Shown piece by piece: positions 1 through 10,917 of a stretch of DNA of 64,000 bases. The stretch's first letter is position 1; the number at the start of each line of letters is the position of its first letter. Made by a program: the position numbers and the translations under genes. The notes under the pieces are model-generated. The model was not told the DNA's origin, made no database searches, and saw nothing but the letters and a program-made list of their open reading frames with translations. Origin of the DNA: Azorinus chamasolen (lineage: Eukaryota > Mollusca > Bivalvia > Cardiida > Solecurtidae); NCBI GenBank assembly GCA_963576725.1, contig OY755242.1, positions 58,820,480 through 58,884,479 of the forward strand, in the 5' to 3' direction.

Positions 1-80
1 GGCCCCGCCCCTGGGGTTATCTCAGGTGAGCGCTTCAGGGCCTCATGGCCCTCTTGTTTATTTGGCAGAACTAGTCTGAC

Positions 81-410
81 ATGCTTATAAACTATAATCT
101 GGTGAAACAACGAATATTTGATATTTATTATCAAACCTGGTACACCGAAATTAACAATTCCAGACGCCTAGAAACGTATGCACTATTTAAACACTCCTTT
201 GATTTTGAAAAGTATCTTGATTTTGTGAAAGAACTAAGGTTTCGTATAGCTTTAACTAGATTCAGGACGTCATCTTGCAATAGGAAAAGAAAGATAAATT
301 CATGTACCTAGAGAAAATAGAACTTGCAATAACTGCAATTCAAATTTGGTGCAAACTAAAAACAATAAACCTTGTCAAAATATACATATTATGCAACTTT
401 ACAGAGGCTG
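81..410 (+). pseudogene. Decayed non-LTR retrotransposon, C-terminal end of reverse transcriptase ORF
   Basis: The reading frame from 81 contains QTWYTEINNSRRLETY and then breaks. A shifted frame after about 303 continues RENRTCNNCNSNL, a Cys-x2-Cys knuckle of the kind found near the C-terminus of LINE ORF2 proteins. The same QTWYT-NINNSRRL block recurs at 25,373, so this is a repeat family and not a host gene. Frameshift and stops show it is dead. The clade of LINE cannot be settled from this fragment. Confidence 0.6.
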
Positions 411-1100
411 TGGTTTTAGTGTAATAGCAAAACACAATCTCAAGACACTCTGGGCATAGATAGTTAGGTACCATTGTTTATCCAGAATCAAACTGCTTGG
501 AGAAAACTGAAACAGTCTTAAAATCTGGCCATTTAGAGTAAAACTTTTTTTAACTGTATCTACCATGCATGTACGTGTACTTACTTAATGGATAGTGCAA
601 TACAATCAAAACAGCAGCAGCAAAAGTTCGCATCCTAATCATAGTAATCCGTGGACGTTCCAGCATAACTTACTTAATTTGAGTACATGTACATACATGC
701 TAGTGCTGATCAATGGGTAACACGTGACTTTCCACATCAGATAGAGTTAAACGTGCAACACGGGTTGTTTTGATTTACATTCATTCATTCATTCATAAAC
801 TCTCATAGTTTATTCAACTTCACTAACGTGAAGTAGTGCTGATCCAAATGGCTGATACTTCCTATATTTCATTAGTTTAGCAAATACCCGACCCTTGAAT
901 ACAATTTCTAGCGAAGTTTAATTGAGATTTAATAATTTAACCATATTTTAAATCATTTTTCTAAACAATAGTAATCTACCATTCATGTTACCGTAGCTGT
1001 TCTGTAAATTCATGTTTTTGCTAGTGTATGTTTATGTGATCTTACTCTAAGCATACAAATGTAGGTTTTACGCAATAAAGAATTGAATTGAATTGAATAT
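411..1100 (+). repeat. Probable LINE 3' region with polyA signal and short tandem tail
   Basis: Non-coding AT-rich sequence follows the LINE remnant and ends with AATAAA at about 1,074 and a short GAATT tandem tail (1,080-1,099). That is the usual 3' end of a non-LTR element. A CATT tetranucleotide run sits at 780-796. The middle may include unrelated sequence. Confidence 0.4.
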
Positions 1101-1713
1101 TGCCCCATGTCACCGTGTGGCGTTTAAGAATAGGGAGCAACTCTTAAATGCTTATTAAAGTTGGGCGCGATAACCGATTCGTTAAGAATCATTAACCATC
1201 AAGAGATGCAGTTTCTTTGCTGTTATGTCAGCAGGCAATGGCCACAATGATCGAGCTAAGATGAACCTCCCTATATAAACCACTTCGTGAATAACAATGG
1301 GTTTCTTTAGGAAAATTCAGGTAACTCCATAATGCAGAACGAAAGTAGCTATACGGTAATTTCCTACAGGAACTGACTGATCTGGATCTACTCTAGAAAA
1401 AAGCGTGAAAACATGAGGCAAAGCGTTAACGAGGGCATTTTGCTAGCGCGAGTCCATTTTAATCGCTTTGAAGGAGCAGACGTTTATCGCTACATGCCAT
1501 TCCCTGTCTCTACATCTATCTACTACAAATATGATTAATGACTTCTAGACATCATTCTTTTCATTCAAACGTGTACATACTGCTGTTATCGTTTGTGAAT
1601 GCGATTTGTGTTGACCATAGGGATTCCTTTGGGGTTATGGACCCTGTCCCGTCAAACATCTTGTCAAAAGAAGGATTCCGATTACATGTATGCGGAATAC
1701 AGTTAAATCTGTT
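1101..1713. other. No recognised feature
   Basis: No long reading frame, repeat or hairpin could be supported here. Confidence 0.4.
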
Positions 1714-1914
1714 TTAACCCTTTACCTCATGTACAAATTGCACACAGAGTAGACCCAGATCAGAAGGCCTCTATAGGGGCCATCTGATAGGGGTCTGTTC
1801 TTTTTTGAAATTATAGAGATCTGAGTCTAAAATATGTCATTACCAAAAACTCCATTGTTCATATGCCATTATAAAAATCACCTTATAAGGATTCATGATG
1901 TCATCATTTCTTAA
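1714..1914 (+). mobile_element. Family A TTAA MITE, right end missing
   Basis: Starts TTAACCCTTTACC, then the hairpin core (CACACAGAGTAGACCCAG) and the A interior. It stops at the TTAA where the next element begins in opposite orientation, so its own right end was lost or replaced. Confidence 0.65.
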
Positions 1915-2075
1915 CCCTATACTCCATGAACATTCATGTCAGAAATAATGATATCATGAATATTATTTAGATTTTTTCTAATTGCACAGAGCAGATCCTG
2001 TTCAGACGACTCCTACATGAGCCTCTGATCTGGGTCTACTTTGTTTGCAAAGGAGTACAAGTATGTGGACGCGTT
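1911..2075 (-). mobile_element. Family A TTAA MITE, reverse, abutting the previous copy
   Basis: Begins TTAACCCTATACTCCATG with the ATATTCATG-rich arm that marks the right end of A read in reverse. The hairpin core follows at about 1,985-2,055. The far end is degenerate. Confidence 0.6.
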
Positions 2076-2089
2076 TTACTGGCCACTGA

Positions 2090-2900
2090 AGACGGTATAT
2101 TCCTAGATTCGAGCAAACTGTGTATCCCATTGTCATTCTCAGAACAATTGGTTACCATGATAACGGCACGGAATATTTAGTATTTTAAGTATCATGGCTG
2201 ACTAACTGGTCAGTCAAGTGGACAGTTTACCAATATTCGGCCGAAGCATTGGGCAGTACTGATAAACGTGTCAGTGAGAATGGTCGGCGGTCGATCAATC
2301 TCCATACTATATGTCAACATTTGAGATAAACTCACATAAATATTTGTGCTCACAGCATGAAATAAAGATACCTGAATTGCTGTATAGTCTTTAACTAGCT
2401 GAATACACAAATGACAACGTTGTGTGCTTTATAATGGTGAATAACACATCTTCCTCCCACACCCTGACTATAATTCTACAACCAAGTAGACTCTGTCAAT
2501 TCTGCATTCGGAAAATCGCAGCTATTTTCTAAGAAATATATTCTAAACCCTGACGGAATTAGACGAGTAGTAACGAATGTCAGTTGTTTGAAATCTCTGA
2601 TTTGATTTTCCATGTGTACGGGCTATATCTAACTATCGCTATATCTGCAGGTAGCACACCCTGTAGATATTGACAAACTATGAGTCATGTACAAAAATAT
2701 TTAAAACATTTTGACACCTACACATATTGACGAGTGGATGTGTATGTGCTTGTCTCCATATTAGCAACCAGTCAGCAAAGTAGGAAAAGCGTGTTTAATG
2801 TTCACCTGGGATTTACTGAGATGTACTATTAGGAATCTTCTTCTATCTCTGTTCCAAATTTGGTGTTATTTGTTGTTGGTTTTGTTAGTGTGTGTCCATG
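2090..2900. other. No recognised feature
   Basis: AT-rich spacer. Short reading frames are present on both strands, but none has a recognisable domain or splice context. Confidence 0.35.
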
Positions 2901-2904
2901 CATT

Positions 2905-2967
2905 TGCGTGCGTACGTACGTGCGTATGTGCGTGCGTGCGTGCGTGTGTGTGTGTTGGGGGGGGGGG
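2905..2967. repeat. TGCG/TG microsatellite ending in a G run
   Basis: Alternating TGCG and TACG units pass into TG repeats and end in an uninterrupted run of G. Confidence 0.9.
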
Positions 2968-2992
2968 CTCAACTATGAAATACTTTAAATAT

Positions 2993-3120
2993 TTAACCCT
3001 TTCTCTTTCAGACAAAACCTGAAGAATCATATATGTATCGTGTCATAAACAGAGAAATAATTATCAGACGACTCCTACAGGAGCCGTCTGATCTTGGTCT
3101 ACTCTGTTTGTAAGTGCACA
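2993..3120 (-). mobile_element. Family A fragment, reverse
   Basis: Starts TTAACCCTTTCTC. The A interior in reverse (GAAGAATCATATATG) and a hairpin core with CTCCTACAGGAG loop follow. A D-family half hairpin (TTAATGCAGGGCC) follows at about 3,130. Confidence 0.5.
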
Positions 3121-3204
3121 GGCCATTGCTTAATGCAGGGCCAATGTAATGCAGAAAGCTCCTAACTTATAGACCCCATAAATAGACATATTTTTGACGA
3201 CTGC

Positions 3205-3448
3205 TTAACCCTTTACTCCATAAATACGTCTTTTTACGCCTTTGCAAACAGGGTAGACCCAGATCAGACGGCTCCTATAGAATCCGTCTGATCAGGGTCA
3301 GCCCTGTTTGCTTATAATATAATAAAGATATGAGTATACAGTGTCTGTTATAGCAAGCCATTATTTTGTTCATTACAAGAATTCAGCCAATTAATACTTA
3401 TGGTGTCATTATTTCTCTCTCATGAATATTCATGGAGGAAAGGGTTAA
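3205..3448 (+). mobile_element. Family A TTAA MITE, complete copy
   Basis: One of the best full copies of family A (244 bp). TTAACCCTTTACTCCAT at the left end matches the inverted right end ATGGAGGAAAGGGTTAA. About 50 bp in lies a hairpin core of about 70 bp: arms start GCAAACAG, carry CCCAGATCAGACGG, and meet at a CTCCTATAG loop. An AT-rich stretch with GATATGA, ACAGTGTCTG and TTCATG boxes follows. There is no reading frame for a transposase. TTAA target plus CCC/GGG termini is the piggyBac pattern, so a piggyBac-type enzyme acting in trans is inferred. Confidence 0.8.
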
Positions 3449-3947
3449 GACAGGTTCTACTGTAGATCAGTGCATGTCCTTTGCGCGGTGTACTTTTCAA
3501 ACCCAATGCATGAGGTCAGCTATCGGTATAGGACCGTTTTGACACTGAATACAGACTCGTTTGTAATTGGTATGAGACTATTGAGATATAATTATATAAA
3601 TCTCCCAATTAAAGTGTCATTACAGTCATTAGTCCATTATCTGTAAACTTTGGTATTAATAATTTACACTGCTGACGGAATTCAAATTCACAAATCTGTT
3701 CTTGTTCCTCAAGTTTCTGTCTAACTACAGTTTTAATGGTTTAGAGTGTTGTTTTTTCTTCTTGTTTCCCCCTTGTACCATTCGCTTTAGTTTTGTTTTA
3801 TTGCTTTATCTGACAACGGTGGGTATTTACTATTTTATGCTATATGTATATTTTTGATAATTCATTTTCATCGTCTCTTATAACTCTTTTAAGATTAATC
3901 ATCTCATTCCGACATATTCTTTCCTGACTGTTTAATACAAGAGACAT

Positions 3948-4260
3948 TTAACCCTTCTCTCGCCAACCGCGACCTGAATCGCATTGTCAAACATATTGAT
4001 ATCCAGATGAGACGCCGAGTGACTCTGTGTCCCATCAGGATCCAGTCTGTTTGACACTCGGTGTCCCATCAGGATCCAGTCTGTTTGACACTCGGTGTCC
4101 CATCAGGATCCAGTCTGTTTGACACTGAGGGAGTAACTCGGTGTCCCATCAGGATCCAGTCTGTTTGACACTCGGTCAATAGTTTCTCAAAGGCTTGATC
4201 GAAACGGAAGTAGTCAAACTTGAACCAGATCCAAATTTGAGCAGGCACCATTTCTTCGCA
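3948..4260 (+). mobile_element. Family B TTAA MITE with tandem hairpin arms
   Basis: Starts TTAACCCTTCTCTCGCCA and ends near TTCTTCGCAGTAGGATAAAG, a decayed B right end. The central hairpin (GATGAGACGCCGAG / CCCATCAGGATCCAG) has its right arm repeated about four times at a spacing of about 34 bp between 4,024 and 4,172. Confidence 0.65.
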
Positions 4261-4393
4261 GTAGGATAAAGATTAAAAATTGATTTCGAATGTTGCTGTG
4301 TATAGCATTGATCTGGATACAAACGTTCATTGGATTTATTTGAGGACTTAACCATTTACTCCATAGATCCGCATTTTAAACGCCTTTGCAAAC

Positions 4394-5003
4394 ATTTGAC
4401 TACTGTATGTTGACTACTGTATGTTGACAGAAACTCTAGCTTCTGAGTTTACTGGCCACTTTATAAACTCGCCCCACTGTGAAAAAAAAAATTGCTAAAA
4501 TCTGGATATGTTACAATTTGACTTACTACAGTAGTACCTGTATTAAGAGGTCATAAAAAGTCTTATTATGAATTTGTAAGGCAGGTAGTAGATTAATGCA
4601 TGTCAAAAGTAATGCAGAAAGCTCCTATAGGAGCTTTCTGTATTACTTTTGCCTTGCATTAAGCAACCACCTGTTTTTAAAAGGCCATATGTTCAATAAA
4701 TTAATGGCCGCTTAAGACAGGTTCTACGGTGCTTCGGATTCTATCAAGCTTTTAAGAAACTCAATTTAGAAACTACATGTATCGACCGAGTGTCAGACAG
4801 GATGGTTCCTGATATGACGCCAAGTAGCTCATTAGATTACACATTTTAATGTCTTGGTACATATAGAGTAGACCCAGATCAAATCCTGTAGGAGCCGTCT
4901 GATCAGGATCTACTCTGTTTGCCTGTGAACTTGTATAGATCTAATTTTACACCTTTTGCCTTCTGTTTCATATTATGTTAATTAATAGTCATACATATGT
5001 TAT
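4394..5003 (+). repeat. Segmental duplication, copy 1
   Basis: This block recurs at 7,869-8,520 in the same orientation with high similarity. It contains a D element, a B remnant (CGACCGAGTGTCAGACAGG) and a truncated A element. It starts with a doubled TGACTACTGTATGT motif in both copies. Confidence 0.8.
4528..4731 (+). mobile_element. Family D TA MITE, inside duplication copy 1
   Basis: Starts CAGTAGTACCTGTATTAAG and ends CTTAAGACAGGTTCTACGG, an imperfect terminal inverted repeat. The central hairpin pairs GTAATGCAGAAAGCTCC with GGAGCTTTCTGTATTAC. Confidence 0.75.
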
Positions 5004-5015
5004 TTCTTTGAGGAC

Positions 5016-5232
5016 TTAACCATTTACTCCATAGATCCGCATTTTAAACGCCTTTGCAAACACAGCTGTTGCGGGGGTCCTCTGATCACAGTCTGCTCTG
5101 TTTGCTTATGATATAATATGGATACGATTCTACAGTTTCTGTCCAGACAAATATTCCTGTGCTCACGTGCCATTATAAAATAATAATCTTATTAATACCC
5201 ATGAGGTCATTATTCGTGGAGTAAAGGGTTAA
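5016..5232 (+). mobile_element. Family A TTAA MITE, complete copy
   Basis: TTAACCATTTACTCCAT at the left and GTGGAGTAAAGGGTTAA at the right. The hairpin is degenerate on its left arm. The first 55 bp also occur just before duplication copy 1 at 4,349-4,393. Confidence 0.75.
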
Positions 5233-5279
5233 GACACATACGGTTTTTGAATTTCTGTAAACCAATTGAGAATGAAATT

Positions 5280-6372
5280 ATATAGGTCCGATTGTACAGC
5301 TTCTGCCATGGAAAACGCATATTATATAGGTCTGATTGTATAGCTTCTGTCATGAAAAACGTATATTATATAGGTCTGATTGTATAGCTTCTGTCATGAA
5401 AAACGTATATTATATAGGTCTGATTGTATAGCTTCTGTCATGAAAAACGTATATTATATAGGTCTGATTGTACAACTTCTGTCATGAAAAACACATATTA
5501 TATAGGTCTGATTGTACAGCTTCTGTCATGAAAAACGTATATTATATAGGTCTGATTGTAAAGCTTCTGCCATGGAAAACGTATATTATATAGGTCTGAT
5601 TGTACAACTTCTGTCATGAAAAACACATATTATATAGGTCCGATTGTACAGCTTCTGTCATGAAAAACACATATTATATAGGTCTGATTGTACAACTTCT
5701 GTCATGGAAAACGCATATTATATAGGTCCGATTGTACAACTTCTGTCATGAAAAACGTATATTATATAGGTCTGATTGTACAGCTTCTGTCATGAAAAAC
5801 GTATATTATATAGGTCCGATTGTACAACTTCTGTCATGGAAAACGTATATTATATAGGTCTGATTGTATAGCTTCTGCTATGGAAAACGTATATTATATA
5901 GGTCTGATTGTATAGCTTCTGCTATGGAAAACGTATATTATATAAATCTGATTGTACAGCTTCTGTCATGAAAAACACATATTATATAGGTCTGATTGTA
6001 CAGCTTCTGTCATGAAAAACACATATTATATAGGTCCGATTGTACAGCTTCTGTCATGAAAAACACATATTATATAGGTCTGATTGTACAACTTCTGTCA
6101 TGGAAAACGCATATTATATAGGTCCGATTGTACAACTTCTGTCATGAAAAACGTATATTATATAGGTCTGATTGTACAGCTTCTGTCATGAAAAACGTAT
6201 ATTATATAGGTCCGATTGTACAACTTCTGTCATGGAAAACGTATATTATATAGGTCTGATTGTATAGCTTCTGCTATGGAAAACGTATATTATATAGGTC
6301 TGATTGTATAGCTTCTGCTATGGAAAACGTATATTATATAGGTCTGATTGTATAGCTTCTGCCAAGGAAAAC
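5280..6372 (+). repeat. 44-bp minisatellite, about 25 copies, with 396-bp higher-order repeat
   Basis: Units of 44 bp contain TATATTATATAGG, TCTGATTGTA and CAGCTTCTGTCATG. They match the interior of family A (ATATAGATCTGATTC, TACAGTTTCTGCCATG), so the array grew out of an A element. A block of about 300 bp from 5,641 recurs, apparently without change, from 6,037, an offset of exactly nine units. The A right end resumes after the array. Confidence 0.9.
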
Positions 6373-6465
6373 GCATTCCTTGTTCATGATGTCATTATAA
6401 AATTAAGATAATTAACATCCATTCCTTGTGTCTCATGTGGATATACCTGAGGGGGGAAGGGTTAA
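6373..6465 (+). mobile_element. Family A right end bordering the 44-bp array
   Basis: The A sequence after the interior box continues (TTCATGATGTCATTATAAAA) and ends GGGGGAAGGGTTAA. The left half of this element was replaced or overrun by the array. Confidence 0.65.
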
Positions 6466-6701
6466 CCCTTTCCTTTTCATGTCCTTTCAACCAGAGTAGA
6501 CCCGCGTCAGACGGCTCTTACAGGGACCGTCTGATCTGGGTCTGCTCTGTTTGCTTATGAAATTGGAGTTGATCTGACTCTATAGTTTCTACCAATACCA
6601 AATAGTCCTGTGTACAAAAATGCCATTATAAACAAAAATAGCTAATAGATATTCATGATGTCATTATTTCTAAACTCAATATGCTACAGGGAAATGGTTA
6701 A
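6462..6701 (+). mobile_element. Family A TTAA MITE sharing its TTAA with the previous element
   Basis: Complete copy of about 240 bp starting TTAACCCTTTCC, with an intact hairpin core (GTAGACCCGCGTCAGACGG) and ending GGGAAATGGTTAA. The first TTAA is also the last TTAA of the preceding A end. Confidence 0.75.
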
Positions 6702-6702
6702 G

Positions 6703-7460
6703 TAACACCCAAAAGTGGTCAATTATCTTGGGTGCCCATTATCTTGTCCATGATACAGTAACCCACACGAGTGTATAACCACAAATTCCCCCGTCGTTTC
6801 GCTTCAGAGAAAACCAAAAGGGGACTCAGGGACTTGTCTACTAGGAGTGAATGTCTTAATAGGACGAAACATTCAGATGATCACAAATATTTAATTTCCC
6901 ACATTCCAGACTAATTATGAAATTTATCAAAACTATTAACAAATACCCGGTAATGCCACTGTTTGGTATAGACCTAAGCACTCTTAACATACGTTGACGG
7001 ATTTCCCCCGTCGTGTGCTTTTCTTACGATGGCGTGGTTCTCACGATCATAATTAGGCCGTCATAATAACAAATAATCTTAGCTAAAGTTAACGACAAGT
7101 GCTGTACTTTCTTTAATCGCATTTTCTTTTCACGTGTTTGTGTAAACATCATTATAGGCTTTCGTTTCCTATTGAGTCTAAATCTACCGACAGTGGACCT
7201 AAGATCACGGTCATATAAAGGGTTCTGAAGGGCCGAGATTACTTCCCCGATAATCTTCTAATCCTTTCAACGCACGTCTCAGATCATGTTTGATGATCTT
7301 TCAGATAAGTTTAAATCTGATTTTAGTTTTTTCTTGTTTCACAGCTGATAACGTGACACAACCGTGCAACAATAGAGTGACAAGTGAACACGAGCCATAA
7401 ACTTGCAATTCACCCTTCCCGCCAAAATGTTTAAATATAAGTAGTATTTTGAAATTGTTA
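6703..7460. other. No recognised gene; unique-looking spacer
   Basis: Contains a short inverted pair around AATTATCTTGGG (6,720-6,760) but no family member, domain or reading frame that can be supported. Confidence 0.35.
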
Positions 7461-7481
7461 ACCGACTAATTTTTTAAATCT

Positions 7482-7797
7482 TTAACTGCCAAATATTGTC
7501 GTCTGCTATATTTGATTTTGTTTAATTTTCTCTCCTTTTCTTTCAATGCATTTCAACAGTTACAAACAGGGTTTTCTCTGACCCCCTATTTCTATTGCAA
7601 TGACCCTTACATTTCACAAATGACCCTCAAAATTACTTTATAGTGGTCAATAGGACCCTCAAATTGAACTTTTATGAAGGGGTCAAGGGAAAGTCCTGAA
7701 CAAACACTTTAGATCCTGCTGAGTTACTCGGTGTCTCATCTGGATCCAAACTGTTTCTATTGGTAGTCATAGATGCGACACTGGCAGCGAAAGATTT
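7482..7797 (-). mobile_element. Family B MITE, reverse, interrupted
   Basis: Starts TTAACTGCCAAATATTGTCG with the GTCGTCTGC box typical of the B right end. It ends with TGCGACACTGGCAGCGAAAG. Sequence rich in GACCCTCAAA (about 7,560-7,700) replaces the first hairpin arm. The second arm GGTGTCTCATCTGGATCC remains. Confidence 0.5.
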
Positions 7798-7868
7798 GTT
7801 TAAATTATAAAAATAAGCAGATATGTCGTTGTTTTCTGAAGAAATAATGCATGGAATATACTAAATGA

Positions 7869-8520
7869 TGACTACTGTATGTTGACTACTGTATGTTGAC
7901 AGCAACTCTAGCTTCTGAGTTTACCGGCCACTTTATAAACTCATCCCGCTGTGAAATTTTTTTGCTCAAATCTGGATATGTTGCAATTTGACTTACTACA
8001 GTAGTACCTGTCTTAAGCGGCCATAAAAAAGAAGTCTTATTATGGATCTGTAAGGCAGGTAGTAGATTAATGCAGGTCAAAAGTAATGCAGAAAGCTCCT
8101 TTAGGAGCTTTCTGTATTACTTTTGCCCTGCATTAAGCAACCACCTGTTTTTAAAAGGCTCATATGTTCAATAAATTAATGGCCGCTTAAGACAGGTTCT
8201 ACAGTGCTTCGGATTCTATCAAGCTTTTAAGAAACTCAATTTAGAAACTACATGTATCGACCGAGTGTCAGACAGGATGGTTCCTGATATGACGCCAAGT
8301 AGCTGGAATAGCGAGCTTCGGATAACCACTTTACTCTATACATCACACATTTTAATGCCTTGGTACATATAGAGTAGACTAGACCCAGATCAAATCCCGT
8401 AGGAGCCGTCTGATCAGTGTCTACTCTGTTTGCCTGTGAAATTGTACAGATCTAATTTTATACCTTTTGCCTTCTGTTTCATATTATGTTAATTAATATT
8501 CATAGATACATTATTTCTTA
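7869..8520 (+). repeat. Segmental duplication, copy 2
   Basis: Second copy of 4,394-5,003, with small indels. About 30-40 bp of extra sequence sit at 8,304-8,343 next to GTAGCTGG, and ACTAG is inserted at about 8,375. Confidence 0.8.
7998..8204 (+). mobile_element. Family D TA MITE, inside duplication copy 2
   Basis: CAGTAGTACCTGTCTTAAGC pairs with GCTTAAGACAGGTTCTACAG. Same hairpin as the copy at 4,528, with loop CTCCTTTAGGAG. Confidence 0.75.
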
Positions 8521-8554
8521 TATGAATATCCATGGAGTAAAGGCTCGACCCTTT

Positions 8555-8835
8555 CAATACGGAACCTAATCATTCATGTCCTTTGTAGACACGAGCCCTC
8601 TCATCAGGGTCTGCACACTGTGAATATGGCATGTTACTCTTCCAGTACGGGAAACAAATCACTAATGTCTTTTTCAAACCGTGTAGACCCACTGGACCGT
8701 GCACGGTTTGTCATGTAACAATCTTCTTTTTAAAAAACCGCGAATGTTCACGGTAACACATTGATAGACCTGACTGAATTTTGTAGGAGCCGTCTGATAT
8801 GGTCTACTCTGTTTGCAAAGGCACCAAAGGGCATC
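8555..8835. mobile_element. Mixed E and A MITE fragments
   Basis: CGACCCTTTCAATACGG at 8,547-8,563 is an E-type left end. A second E-like start (CTTCCAGTACGGGAAAC) follows at about 8,640. A family A hairpin half (GGAGCCGTCTGATATGG) ends the block. No complete element remains. Confidence 0.45.
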
Positions 8836-8958
8836 TCTTAAAACAGTTTTCTTCCAATGCATTATAATGGTAATATATTAAGTATGTATACATGTATGTA
8901 AATGCACCTTGCTACAAATAAAGGTATGTACCGAAATACTAAAATGGTTATTTCTCCA

Positions 8959-9065
8959 TCAAACCCTATCGAAGAGACGATTCTAAAGAGTGGTCACCGT
9001 ATAGAGTTTGGTGGAGAAATAGAACAGTTTTTCTTGAAAATGTTTAAATTTACGCATCTTATCCA
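8959..9065 (+). mobile_element. Family F inverted-repeat element
   Basis: ATCAAACCCTATCG and AGAGTTTGGTGGAGAA frame a core with GAGACGATTCTAAAGAGTGG. Related copies lie at 17,324 and 25,929; this copy and the 25,929 one share the downstream TTGAAAAT / TTACGCATCTTATC sequence. Confidence 0.55.
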
Positions 9066-9264
9066 CCTCTGTAAATGGTTAAACCCCCAATTGGGTTTGT
9101 TCAGTCGCATGTTGGTTTTCGTGCCACCTTGTCGCCTCTTTCTACCCATTGTTTCAATAAGCGTCTCAGCGACCCTGACCTCCGTGACACATTCCCTTAG
9201 TTCACGTTGACTCACCACTACTGCAAGTGCCCTTAAATCACCACAAACCAGTACTGCTGCAAGT

Positions 9265-9455
9265 ACCCATATATCGTCTGCAATATTTGTCGTCTGCTTC
9301 ATTTTTTTTTTAACTTTTCTTGATATTTTTTTCTCTAGAAAGCAGTCACGGTAACCAACAGTTTGGATCTTGATGATACACCGAGTTACTTGGGATCTCA
9401 TCTTGATCCAAATTGTTTATATCTATATCACAAATGCGACATCGGCAGCGAAAGA
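9265..9455 (-). mobile_element. Family B MITE, reverse
   Basis: ATATCGTCTGC and TTGTCGTCTGC boxes are followed by a hairpin (AACAGTTTGGATCTTGATG, CGAGTTACTTGG) and CGGCAGCGAAAG. Left TTAA not clear. Confidence 0.5.
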
Positions 9456-9587
9456 ATTATTCGGTGGCGTTACCCATCATATATGGAACACTTCTGGCGT
9501 GTCTGTGATGACAGGATCTTAATGAGGAGTCCAGTAAGATGGCGTCTCATTAGGAGTTAAACTATTTGAAACACTCTGCTGTTCGTT

Positions 9588-9798
9588 TTAACCCTTTACT
9601 CCATATACACACCCTCCTACGCATTTGCAAACAGAGTAGAACAATATATAGGATAAGGGTCTGTTCTGTTTGCTTATGATTTAATATAGATGCGATATGG
9701 CCAAACAATTTTGAGACCATATACTATTATAAAAAAATCTAATTAATATTCATGACGTCATTATTTATTGGATGACTATTCATGGAGCAAATGATTAA
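9588..9798 (+). mobile_element. Family A TTAA MITE, hairpin shortened
   Basis: Starts TTAACCCTTTACTCCATAT and ends TTCATGGAGCAAATGATTAA. The left hairpin arm is cut short after CAGAGTAGA. The right-end box reads CATGACGTCATT, an exact CRE-type palindrome. Confidence 0.7.
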
Positions 9799-10210
9799 CA
9801 GTGCAGCAGCATTACGATTGTGAAGGATATTGACTGTTTTAAATATTTTCGGAACTCAGCTGACGACGTTTTCTAATCAGGTGACAACGATTAAAGCCAG
9901 TCTTACTGATGTTATCAAGACTTATTCGGACTGTTTGTTCTCCTGTTTACACTTTCCATGTCAATGTTTCGAAAAATTGGCAAATTGCGGTTGAATTTGA
10001 ATATGGTTTGTTTTCTTTAGAAACAATAGTAGCGAAACTCGAGTAGCTTCAATCCCCTCTCTTCCCCCACAATAGCCGCGCCAGTGACAAGCAATGTACC
10101 TTTGAAAGTGAAAGAAAATGACTAATAACTAACCAATAAGTACATTGTAATTATACCATTCTGATTGGACAACAACATTATCAGTGCATATGTATGAACT
10201 TTGTATACTG

Positions 10211-10253
10211 GTTATGACCCTCTCTCTTTCTCTCACCCCTCTCCTCTCCCCCA

Positions 10254-10302
<49 letters not shown>

Positions 10303-10597
10303 CCCCCTCTTTGTCTTTGTATGTCTGTCCTGTTTGTCTGTCTGTCTCTCTCTGTGTGTCTCTCTCCCCCTCTCTCTCTGTATGTGTGTCTGTCTCTGTT
10401 TCTCTCTGTCTCTGTCTCCCTCTCTGTTTCTTTCTCTCCTGTCTTTCTGTCTGTGTCTGTCTGTCTCTTTCTGTCTTTCTCTCTCTCTCTCTCTCTGTCT
10501 GTCTCTGTCAGTCTCTGTGTCTCTCTGTCTGTCTCTGTGTGTGTGTCTGTCTGTCTCTGTCAGTCTCTGTGTCTCTCTGTCTGTCTCTGTGTGTGCC

Positions 10598-10633
<36 letters not shown>

Positions 10634-10766
10634 CCTGTATGTCTGTCTCTGTCTGTTTGTCTCTGTGTTTCTCTCTCTCCGTCTCACTCTCTTCTCTGTC
10701 TCTGTCTCCCTTTCTCTCTCTGTCGCTGTCTGTATCTGTCTGTCTGTCTGTCTCTCTCCAGAAAGC
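10211..10766 (+). repeat. CT / CTGT pyrimidine microsatellite
   Basis: A pure CT run (about 10,258-10,300) grades into CTGT-rich sequence. Open frames here are all Ser/Leu/Cys/Val low complexity and are not genes. Confidence 0.95.
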
Positions 10767-10917
10767 CCCCCCCCTTCGAATAAAAACAAGATTGCTTCAC
10801 GTAGTTGGAGAAGTTCACTTAGTAACCGATAGTAAATGGGTTTATCTGAAACCTGTAACGACTCATTGGCAAAATCGGTTTCAATGTTACTTTTTTTACA
10901 ATTGTATATTTCTCTCT

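Noticed and set aside
1..80. GC-rich start of the window (GGCCCCGCCCC, CCTCATGGCCCTC) as a promoter or gene end
   Set aside because: Too short and at the window edge; no supporting element could be seen.
5280..6372. Regular 44-bp repeats, considered as a CRISPR array
   Set aside because: Whole units repeat with no unique spacers, the units match an A element interior, and the genome is eukaryotic.
9363..9560. 65-codon frame beginning MDLDDTPSYLGSHLDP
   Set aside because: It reads through a family B hairpin and adjoining B-like sequence; no independent support.
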